Positions 1-5,770 of a stretch of 10,202 nt of DNA are shown piece by piece. Where the stretch lies: the NCBI GenBank assembly GCA_964487155.1, contig CAZAQB010000119.1:1-10202 (forward strand). Reading direction: 5' to 3'. Position 1 is the stretch's first letter. Every line of letters begins with the position of its first letter. The notes under the pieces are model-generated. The model saw nothing but the letters and a program-made list of their open reading frames with translations, did not search any database and was not told the DNA's origin. The stretch is from CAZAQB01 sp964487155 (lineage in GTDB: Bacteria > Pseudomonadota > Gammaproteobacteria > Nitrococcales > Nitrococcaceae). A program made the position numbers and the translations under genes.

Positions 1-82
1 ATTCTCCTCAAATGAGCGAAAAAACCGCCTCCGTTTCCCACTCGCCTCGCTACGATCCCCTAAGCCCGACAGGCTGCTAGCG
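1..82. other. Leading edge, no recognisable feature
   Basis: I see no convincing gene, RNA or repeat here. In related genomes dnaE often precedes accA, but no readable DnaE C-terminus is present, so any upstream gene ends before or at the window edge. The segment has lower GC than the coding regions and leads into the heptamer array that starts near 83. Confidence 0.5.
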
Positions 83-169
83 CTGAGTGCTGAGAGGGTG
101 TGTACAAAACCAGGCACGCCGGAGCGCGGGGTGGAGATCCCGCCCGGCGCCGAGCGAAGCCCGCCGTAG

Positions 170-204
170 GGCAGGTTGCGCAGAAACCTGCCATCGGGCG
201 ATGG
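170..204. repeat. Adjacent hairpins inside the TIR element
   Basis: GGCAGGTT (170-177) pairs with AACCTGCC (185-192) across a 7-base loop. CCATCG (191-196) pairs with CGATGG (199-204) across GG. The two palindromes share the CC at 191-192, so only one can be fully extruded at a time. No T-run follows, so a rho-independent terminator is not indicated. The first has the same 8-bp stem and 7-base loop geometry as the hairpin at 275-297. Confidence 0.65.
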
Positions 205-253
205 CATCGGTACCGCGGATCGGTTCGGGCACGCGGGCTCGGCGCTTGGCACC

Positions 254-304
254 TTGGCGTTTGCTACGTTGGCCCCCACGTTTCTTCGCAACGTGGGTCT
301 ACGG
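254..304 (+). repeat. Dispersed hairpin module, copy 1
   Basis: The core CCCACGTT / TCTTCGC loop / AACGTGGG (275-297) is a hairpin with an 8-bp stem. This 51-base segment matches the reverse complement of 9729-9779 at 42 of 51 positions, including 27 identical bases (271-297). In one frame both copies read APTFLRNVGLR, which explains apparent short ORFs at both sites; I judge these spurious because the surrounding frames are unrelated. It lies wholly inside the TIR element. No T-tract follows the stem, so a terminator role is unproven. Confidence 0.8.
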
Positions 305-440
305 CGGCGGTGTCCAAGGCCGTGCCGAGGCCCGGCGCATGGCTGGCGCGGCACGCCATGAGCGGCGGAGAGAGCGATGAGGCGCGTAATTCTTTTGTAA
401 ACACCCTCTGAGGACTGAGGACTGAGGACTGAGCGAAGAC

Positions 441-467
441 GGTGGGCTTCGCTGCGCTCTGCCCACC
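441..467. repeat. Hairpin in the core of the heptamer element
   Basis: GGTGGGC (441-447) pairs with GCCCACC (461-467) around a 13-base loop that itself contains GCTGCGC. It lies between the two inverted heptamer arms, so the region could fold as a stem carrying an inner hairpin. A further short palindrome, CCTTGCAAGG, lies at 488-497. No T-run follows. Confidence 0.6.
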
Positions 468-536
468 CTACGCCCTCCGCCACGGCGCCTTGCAAGGCCC
501 GGGCGCCCCACACAGTCCTCAGTCCTCAGTCCTCAG

Positions 537-629
537 TCCCTCCCCGCGATTCGCCTTGTGCGCTGCAAGGCGCGTATCATCCCGCCATTGTCGTCACTGG
601 ACCGTCCCACCCCCCTGGGATATGCATTC
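537..629 (+). other. accA leader, no clear promoter
   Basis: This leader lies between the right heptamer arm and accA. I could not find a well-spaced -35/-10 pair. TATCAT at 575-580 is -10-like but has no matching -35 box. The only Shine-Dalgarno candidate for accA is a weak GGGA at 617-620. A three-codon reading frame, ATG CAT TCA TGA (622-633), overlaps the accA start as ATGA; it is probably chance. Confidence 0.35.
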
Positions 630-1586
630 ATGAGCCTGAATTTCCTGGACTTCGAGAAGCCCATCGCGGAGCTGGAAGCGAAGATCGACGAGCTGCGCTA
701 CGTGGGCGACGACGCCGCCGTCAATATCAGCGAAGAGATCGCCCGGCTGCAGGCCAAGAGCCGCCAGCTCACCGAGAGCATCTTCGCCTCGCTGAGCTCC
801 TGGCAGATCGCCCAGCTGGCGCGCCATCCGCGCCGCCCCTACACACTGGACTACGTAGACGCCGTGTTCACCGAGTTCCAGGAACTCCACGGCGACCGCG
901 GGTATGCCGACGACCCCGCCCTGGTCACCGGCATTGCCCGCCTCGACGGCCGCCCGGTGGTGGTGATCGGCCATCAGAAGGGGCGCGACACCCGCGAGAA
1001 GGTGCGCCGCAACTTCGGCATGCCCCGGCCGGAAGGCTATCGCAAGGCATTGCGGGTCATGCGGCTCGCCGAGCGCTTTGGCATGCCGGTGCTCACTTTC
1101 ATCGACACGCCGGGCGCCTACCCCGGCGTGGATGCCGAAGAGCGCGGCCAGAGCGAGGCCATTGCCCGCAACCTGGAGGTGATGTCCACCCTGCGCACCT
1201 CGGTGATCTGCACGGTGATCGGCGAGGGCGGGTCCGGCGGAGCGCTGGCGGTTGGGGTCGGTGACAGCGTCCTGATGCTGCAGTATGGCACCTACTCGGT
1301 GATCTCCCCGGAAGGCTGCGCCTCGATTCTCTGGAAGAGCGCCGAGCGCGCCGCCGACGCAGCCGAGGCCATGGGCATCACCGCGCCCCGGCTGAAGGAG
1401 CTGGGTCTGGTGGACCGGGTGCTGCAGGAACCCCTGGGCGGCGCCCACCGTGACCCGCCGGCCATGGCGGAGACCCTGCGCCTGACCCTCAACGAGGAGC
1501 TGGCCCAGCTTGACACCCACCCCCTGGATGCCCTGCTGGAGCGCCGCTACCAGCGCCTCATGGGCTACGGTCAGTTCCGGGAGTAA
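630..1586 (+). CDS. accA: Acetyl-CoA carboxylase carboxyltransferase subunit alpha
   Basis: With AccD, AccA forms the carboxyltransferase that moves CO2 from biotin-BCCP to acetyl-CoA. The product is malonyl-CoA, the committed precursor of cytoplasmic fatty acid synthesis. The protein has 318 residues, against about 319 in E. coli. It begins with the family's MSLNFLDFEKPIAEL and a helical N-terminus (1-70). The crotonase-like core follows, with GHQKGRDTREK near 114-124, IDTPGAYPG in the middle, and the glycine-rich GEGGSGGALA near 198-207, which forms the oxyanion region. I chose ATG 630 because an in-frame upstream start at 558 would add 24 unconserved residues. The ribosome binding site is weak. 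TilS follows 12 bases after the TAA stop, suggesting cotranscription. Nothing is truncated. Confidence 0.97.
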   Translation: MSLNFLDFEKPIAELEAKIDELRYVGDDAAVNISEEIARLQAKSRQLTESIFASLSSWQIAQLARHPRRPYTLDYVDAVFTEFQELHGDRGYADDPALVTGIARLDGRPVVVIGHQKGRDTREKVRRNFGMPRPEGYRKALRVMRLAERFGMPVLTFIDTPGAYPGVDAEERGQSEAIARNLEVMSTLRTSVICTVIGEGGSGGALAVGVGDSVLMLQYGTYSVISPEGCASILWKSAERAADAAEAMGITAPRLKELGLVDRVLQEPLGGAHRDPPAMAETLRLTLNEELAQLDTHPLDALLERRYQRLMGYGQFRE

Positions 1587-1589
1587 CCC

Positions 1590-1594
1590 GGAGG
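1590..1594 (+). promoter_or_regulatory. Shine-Dalgarno of tilS
   Basis: GGAGG lies directly after the accA stop, four bases before GTG 1599. It supports this GTG as the tilS start, although the spacing is short. Confidence 0.6.
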
Positions 1595-1598
1595 CCGC

Positions 1599-2903
1599 GT
1601 GAGCGCCCCTCTGGACCTGCAGCGGCTGCGCCGGCGGCTGCGGGCGGCTCCCGCTCAGCCCCTGCTGCTGGGCTACAGCGGCGGGCGTGACTCCCACGTG
1701 CTGCTGCATGCCGTATGGAGCCTGGGCCTGCCCCTGCGGGCGCTGCACGTCGACCACGGCCTGCATCCCGATTCCCGCCACTGGGCGGAACACTGCACGG
1801 CGGTCTGCCGGGAGCTGGACGTGCCCCTGGAGCTGCACCGGGTGGCGGTGGACGTCGCTTCGCCCCGGGGCCCGGAAGCCGCCGCCCGGGAGGCCCGCTA
1901 CCGGCTGTTCGAGGCGGCCCTGGCCGGCGGCGGCACCCTGCTGCTGGCCCACCATCGGGACGACCAGGCCGAGACCGTGCTGCTGCGGTTGCTGCGAGGT
2001 GCCGGTCCCCGGGGCCTGGCGGCCATGGCGGCGCTGCGCGGGCTGGGCGGCGGCTGGCTGCTGCGCCCATTGCTGGACGTCCCCGGCGCCGCCCTCCAGG
2101 CCCATGCCCTGGCCCACGGCCTGGCCTGGGTGGACGACCCCGGCAACGCCGACCCCCAGGCCGCCGAGCGCAACCTGCTGCGCCACGAGGTGCTGCCTCG
2201 ATTGAGGGCCCGGCGCCCCGGGCTGGATGCGGCACTGGCCCGGGCCGCCAGCCTGCAGCGGGAAACGGCCGAGCTGCTGGATGCCGTGGCCGACCAGGAC
2301 CTCGGCGCCCTGGAGCGAAGCGGCGCCCTGGATCTGGCCGGGCTGCGGGCACTGCCGGAGGCGCGGCGGCTGGCGGCCGTGCGCCGCTGGCTGCAGCTCG
2401 CCGGCCGGCGCCCGCCCGGGCGGGAGCGGTTCCGCCAGGGCATTGCCGACCTGCTGGAGGCCGCCGCCGACCGGCGCCCCGAACTGATCTGGGAGGACGC
2501 CCGGCTGTGCCGCTACCGGGGCCGCCTGCACCTGCTGCCGCCCCGGCTGCCCGATCCGCCCGCCGCTCCGCTGGCGTTCGATCCGGCCCGGGGCGTGAGA
2601 CTGCCGGGGCTGGGCCGGGTCTGGGCGGAACCCGCCGGCGCCGGGCTGGATCCGGCCCTGCTGGCGCGCGGTGACCTGAGCCTGGACTTCCGCCGGGGAG
2701 GCGAGCGCTGCAGGCTGCCCGGCCGCGGCAGCCGGGACCTGCGGCGGCTGTTCCAGGAACTGGACCTGCCACCCTGGGAGCGGGACCGCCTGCCCCTGCT
2801 GCGGGTCGGTGGCCAACTGGCGGCGGTGGGCGACCGGCTGGTCTGCGAGGGCTATGGGGCGCCGGCCGGGGCGGGCGGCTGGCGCCTTCGCTGGGACTGG
2901 TGA
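1599..2903 (+). CDS. tilS: tRNA(Ile)-lysidine synthetase
   Basis: TilS ligates lysine to C34 of the CAU-anticodon isoleucine tRNA using ATP. The resulting lysidine makes the tRNA read AUA and be charged with isoleucine instead of methionine. The 434 residues match the long gammaproteobacterial form (432 in E. coli). The PP-loop ATP site SGGRDS is at residues 27-32. It is followed by HVDHGLHP, then HHRDDQAETVLLRLLRGAG, then WVDDPGN and an NLLRHEVLP segment, all typical of the N-ILS domain. The C-terminal TilS domain is recognisable around FRRGGERCRLPGRGSRDLRRLFQEL, ending with GDRLVCEG. The start is GTG 1599, with GGAGG upstream. The gene is very GC-rich, and the long open frames on its opposite strand are artefacts of that. 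It is probably translated from the accA transcript. Confidence 0.96.
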   Translation: MSAPLDLQRLRRRLRAAPAQPLLLGYSGGRDSHVLLHAVWSLGLPLRALHVDHGLHPDSRHWAEHCTAVCRELDVPLELHRVAVDVASPRGPEAAAREARYRLFEAALAGGGTLLLAHHRDDQAETVLLRLLRGAGPRGLAAMAALRGLGGGWLLRPLLDVPGAALQAHALAHGLAWVDDPGNADPQAAERNLLRHEVLPRLRARRPGLDAALARAASLQRETAELLDAVADQDLGALERSGALDLAGLRALPEARRLAAVRRWLQLAGRRPPGRERFRQGIADLLEAAADRRPELIWEDARLCRYRGRLHLLPPRLPDPPAAPLAFDPARGVRLPGLGRVWAEPAGAGLDPALLARGDLSLDFRRGGERCRLPGRGSRDLRRLFQELDLPPWERDRLPLLRVGGQLAAVGDRLVCEGYGAPAGAGGWRLRWDW

Positions 2904-2969
2904 GGCCCTGGCGCATCTGCTAGTGTTGGCGCGTTTTCAGCGGCCCGAGCCCCACCGCGCAGCCCCTCC

Positions 2970-4634
2970 ATGACTCGATTCATATTCATCACCGGCGGCG
3001 TGGTGTCCTCCCTGGGCAAGGGCATCGCCGCGGCCTCCCTGGGCAGCATCCTGCAGGCCAGGGGCCTGTCGGTCACCCTCATCAAGCTCGACCCCTACAT
3101 CAACGTCGACCCGGGCACCATGAGCCCGTTCCAGCACGGCGAGGTGTTCGTCACCAGCGACGGGGCCGAGACCGACCTGGACCTGGGTCACTACGAGCGC
3201 TTTGTGCGGGCGCCCATGACCCGGGACAACAACTACACCGCCGGGCGCATCTACGAGGCGGTGATCCGCAAGGAGCGCCGGGGCGAGTACCTGGGGGGCA
3301 CCGTGCAGGTGATCCCCCACATCACCGACGAGATCAAGCGCAGCATCGTCGCCGGCGCCGGCAGCGCGGACTGCGCCCTGGTGGAGATCGGTGGCACCGT
3401 GGGCGATATCGAGTCCCTGCCGTTTCTGGAGGCCATCCGTCAGATGGGCACCGAGCTGGGCCGCGAGCGCTGCCTGTTCATGCACCTGACCCTGGTGCCC
3501 TACATCGGCACCGCGGGCGAGATGAAGACCAAGCCCACCCAGCACTCGGTCAAGGAGCTGCGCTCCATCGGCATCCAGCCGGACGTGCTGCTGTGCCGGG
3601 CCGGCCGCCCCATCCCGGCGGAGGAACGGCGCAAGATCGCCCTGTTCACCAACGTCGAGCCGGCGGCGGTGATCTCGGCGGTGGACGCCGACAACATCTA
3701 CAAGGTCCCGCTCATGCTCCACGCGCAGGGCCTCGACAACATCGTCGCCGAGAAGCTGCGCCTGGAGCTGCCGCCGCCCAACCTGGGCAGCTGGGAGCGG
3801 GTAGTGGAGGCCATGGAACACCCCGAGGGCGAGGTCACCATCGCCATGGTGGGCAAGTACGTGAACCTGGCCGACGCCTACATGTCGCTGAACGAGGCGC
3901 TGCGCCATGCCAGCGCCCAGGCCCGGCGCCGGGTGAACATCCGCTACGTGGAGTCCGAGGAGCTGGAGCGCTCCGGAGTCGGGCTGCTGGCGGACGTGGA
4001 TGCCATCCTGGTGCCCGGCGGCTTCGGCGAACGGGGCATAGACGGCAAGATCACCGCCGCCCGCCACGCCCGGGAACACGGCATTCCCTACCTCGGCATC
4101 TGCCTCGGGATGCAGGTGGCGGTGATCGAGTTCGCCCGCGACGTGGCGGGCCTCGAGGGGGCGCACAGCACCGAGTTCCAGAACCATCCCCAGCATCCGG
4201 TGATCGCCCTGATCACCGAGTGGATGAGCGAGGAGGGCCTGCTGGAGCGGCGCAATTCCGACTCCGAACTTGGCGGCACCATGCGCCTGGGGGCGCAGCC
4301 GGTGCGGCTGGTGCGGGACAGCCTGGTGCACCGCATCTACGGCAAGGACGTCGTCCGCGAGCGCCACCGCCATCGTTTCGAGTTCAACAACCGCTACGCC
4401 GAGACCCTGGAGGCCGCCGGCATGCGGTTTACCGGCTGGTCCCATGACCAGACCCTGGTGGAGGTGGTGGAGCTGCCGGACCACCCCTGGTTCCTGGCCT
4501 GCCAGTTCCATCCGGAATTCACCTCCACCCCCCGGGACGGCCATCCGCTGTTCACCAGCTTCGTGCGCGCCGCCGCCGAACACCGGTCCCGGCAGCCGGC
4601 CGAGGCCGGCGGCGCCGCCCGCCGGGAAGCATGA
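2970..4634 (+). CDS. pyrG: CTP synthase (glutamine-hydrolysing)
   Basis: PyrG makes CTP from UTP, ATP and glutamine, the last step of de novo pyrimidine nucleotide synthesis. The 554-residue protein (545 in E. coli) starts with the amidoligase domain. It has the P-loop GGVVSSLGKG (Lys17), GTMSPFQHGEVFV, GGTVGDIESLPFLEA and KTKPTQHSVKELRSIGIQPD. The glutamine amidotransferase domain follows, with LVPGGFGERG, the nucleophile Cys378 in YLGICLGMQ, and the His514/Glu516 pair in CQFHPEF. These positions are one residue below the E. coli triad, as expected for an aligned homologue. The last ~20 residues are a low-complexity Arg/Ala tail beyond the conserved end. ATG 2970 gives the conserved N-terminus but has no good Shine-Dalgarno. 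The 66-base gap after tilS may hold a promoter, though I see none clearly. Its TGA overlaps the kdsA ATG (ATGA), so translation is probably coupled. Confidence 0.98.
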   Translation: MTRFIFITGGVVSSLGKGIAAASLGSILQARGLSVTLIKLDPYINVDPGTMSPFQHGEVFVTSDGAETDLDLGHYERFVRAPMTRDNNYTAGRIYEAVIRKERRGEYLGGTVQVIPHITDEIKRSIVAGAGSADCALVEIGGTVGDIESLPFLEAIRQMGTELGRERCLFMHLTLVPYIGTAGEMKTKPTQHSVKELRSIGIQPDVLLCRAGRPIPAEERRKIALFTNVEPAAVISAVDADNIYKVPLMLHAQGLDNIVAEKLRLELPPPNLGSWERVVEAMEHPEGEVTIAMVGKYVNLADAYMSLNEALRHASAQARRRVNIRYVESEELERSGVGLLADVDAILVPGGFGERGIDGKITAARHAREHGIPYLGICLGMQVAVIEFARDVAGLEGAHSTEFQNHPQHPVIALITEWMSEEGLLERRNSDSELGGTMRLGAQPVRLVRDSLVHRIYGKDVVRERHRHRFEFNNRYAETLEAAGMRFTGWSHDQTLVEVVELPDHPWFLACQFHPEFTSTPRDGHPLFTSFVRAAAEHRSRQPAEAGGAARREA

Positions 4635-5485
4635 GCGCAATGGAACTCTGTGGCTTCCAGGTGGGGCTGGAGGCGCCGCTGTTCCTGATCGCCGGGCCCT
4701 GCGTCATCGAGTCCCGGGAGCTGGCCCTGGACACCGCCGGGCGGCTCAAGGAGATCTGCGCCGCCGCCGGCGTGCCGTTCATCTACAAGTCGTCCTTCGA
4801 CAAGGCCAATCGCTCCTCCCACGGCAGCTTCCGGGGGCCGGGCCTTGAGGCCGGGCTGGCCATACTGGAGCAGGTGCGCCGGCAGATCGGCGTGCCGGTG
4901 ATCACCGATGTGCACGAGGACACCCCGCTGGCGGAGGTGGCCGCGGTGGTAGACGTGCTCCAGACCCCCGCCTTCCTCTGCCGGCAGACCAACTTCATCC
5001 AGAACGTGGCCCGCCAGGGGCGGCCGGTGAACATCAAGAAGGGGCAGTTCCTGGCGCCCTGGGACATGGCCAACGTGGTCGACAAGGCCCGGGCCGTGGG
5101 CAACCAGCAGGTGATGGTCTGCGAGCGCGGGGTCTCCTTCGGTTACAACAATCTAATCACCGACCTGCGGGCGCTGGCGGTGATGCGCGCCACCGGCGCG
5201 CCGGTGGTGTTCGACGCCACCCACTCGGTGCAGCTGCCCGGGGGGCAGGGCAAGGCCTCCGGCGGCCAGCGGGAATTCGTACCGGTGCTGGCGCGCGGCG
5301 CGGTGGCGGCGGGCGTGGCCGGGGTGTTCATGGAGACTCATCCGGACCCGGACAAGGCGCTCTCCGACGGCCCCAACGCCTGGCCCCTGGACCGCATGGC
5401 CGAGCTGCTCGCTACTCTGGCGGAGATCGACCGCCTGGTGAAGCAGCGCGGCTTCCCGGAGCTGGAGCTGGCTGAGGGTTCGTAG
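4631..5485 (+). CDS. kdsA: 3-deoxy-8-phosphooctulonate synthase, class II (metal-dependent) type
   Basis: KdsA condenses phosphoenolpyruvate with arabinose-5-phosphate to KDO-8-phosphate, the precursor of the inner-core sugar of lipopolysaccharide. The 284-residue TIM-barrel protein shows KSSFDKANRSS, the RGPGLEAGL region, ITDVHE, NIKKGQFLAP, CERGVSFGYNNL and FDATHSVQ. Residue 24 is Cys in AGPCVIES, where E. coli has Asn (GGMNVLES). His198, Glu235 and Asp246 lie at offsets of 174, 211 and 222 from this Cys. Those are the spacings of the Aquifex aeolicus metal ligands Cys11, His185, Glu222 and Asp233 as I recall them. This is therefore the metal-dependent class. ATG 4631 overlaps the pyrG stop; a second ATG at 4640 is possible. 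PEP produced by the downstream enolase is one of its substrates. A repeat-filled spacer follows. Confidence 0.96.
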   Translation: MSAMELCGFQVGLEAPLFLIAGPCVIESRELALDTAGRLKEICAAAGVPFIYKSSFDKANRSSHGSFRGPGLEAGLAILEQVRRQIGVPVITDVHEDTPLAEVAAVVDVLQTPAFLCRQTNFIQNVARQGRPVNIKKGQFLAPWDMANVVDKARAVGNQQVMVCERGVSFGYNNLITDLRALAVMRATGAPVVFDATHSVQLPGGQGKASGGQREFVPVLARGAVAAGVAGVFMETHPDPDKALSDGPNAWPLDRMAELLATLAEIDRLVKQRGFPELELAEGS

Positions 5486-5519
5486 GGGCGCCTAAGGCCG
5501 ACGGAGCCGGGTATTTGAG

Positions 5520-5724
5520 CCGCGGATGAACGCGGATCAACGCAGATGCAGATTGGGTATGGCGCTGGCGCGGCGACCTCACGGGGCCCGGGTATCCGCC
5601 TCCGGTTCCTGCCCGATGCCTTTGGCATGCGGAACACGCAGGCCGGTCCGCGCTGGATCGACCAACGGAGGTAGCTGAACCCGTGATCGGGCTACCATCT
5701 GCGTAAATCGGCGTTCATCTGCGG
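5520..5724. repeat. Decamer inverted-array element between kdsA and eno
   Basis: The left arm (5520-5548) and right arm (5696-5724) are 29-base inverted repeats with 25 matches. Each arm is itself a tandem of a 10-bp unit close to CGCGGATGAA: three units, the last incomplete. The 147-base core has no gene that I can support. It contains a small ATGCC/TTT/GGCAT hairpin at 5616-5628. In translation the arms give peptides such as ICVDPRSSAA or PQMNADLRR, a repeat-derived signature I regard as non-coding. No T-run terminator is evident. The element sits in what would otherwise be a pyrG-kdsA-eno operon and may affect its continuity. I see no flanking target duplication. Confidence 0.8.
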
Positions 5725-5756
5725 CCAGATTCTCTTTTCAGGCTTGGGTAACGGGC

Positions 5757-5762
5757 AGGGGG
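5757..5762 (+). promoter_or_regulatory. Shine-Dalgarno of eno
   Basis: AGGGGG lies eight bases before ATG 5771. It supports that ATG over the in-frame TTG at 5744, which would lie upstream of the site. Confidence 0.6.
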
Positions 5763-5770
5763 TTCGGAAC

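Larger units (their letters stand above)
95..407. mobile_element. MITE-like non-autonomous element with terminal inverted repeats
   Basis: The ends AGGGTGTGTACAAAA (95-109) and TTTTGTAAACACCCT (393-407) are 15-base terminal inverted repeats with one mismatch. The flanking CTGAG at 90-94 and 408-412 fits a 5-bp target duplication. Removing 95-407 and one CTGAG leaves a continuous, in-phase heptamer array, which strongly supports insertion. The alternative reading, with TIRs two bases longer and a shorter duplication, cannot be excluded. The 313-base element is too short for a transposase and has no convincing ORF; it holds several hairpins. I cannot name the parent IS family. Confidence 0.75.
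83..536. repeat. Heptamer inverted-array element, interrupted by a TIR element
   Basis: Tandem heptamers of the unit CTGAGGA run from 408 to 433 (three full units plus CTGAG). The reverse-complement array AGTCCTC runs from 514 to 540. Positions 408-431 and 513-536 are perfect 24-base inverted repeats around an 81-base core. The units at 83-96 (CTGAGTG, CTGAGAG) look like the outer part of the left array, now separated by the element at 95-407. Translated, the arrays give the low-information peptide SPQSSVLSP on one strand or the other, so small ORFs here are not genes. The array is far too short and lacks spacers, so it is not CRISPR. Its function is unknown. Confidence 0.85.

Noticed and set aside
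87..411. Three overlapping short plus-strand frames in the TIR element
   Set aside because: Arg/Ala-rich translations in all frames, no ribosome site, and they coincide with the boundaries of a repeat element. The shared peptide with the other hairpin copy comes from the repeat.
408..540. Heptamer arrays as a CRISPR array
   Set aside because: Seven-base units are directly joined with no spacers, and the two arrays are inverted relative to each other.
594..2816. 740-codon open frame on the minus strand opposite accA and tilS
   Set aside because: It is antisense to two clear genes. Its Gln/Gly/Ala-rich translation has no recognisable domain and arises from the strong G/C third-position bias of the true frames.
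2937..4640. 567-codon open frame on the minus strand opposite pyrG
   Set aside because: It mirrors the pyrG frame, with a His/Gly/Ala/Val-rich translation and no motif. PyrG is certain from its full set of catalytic motifs.
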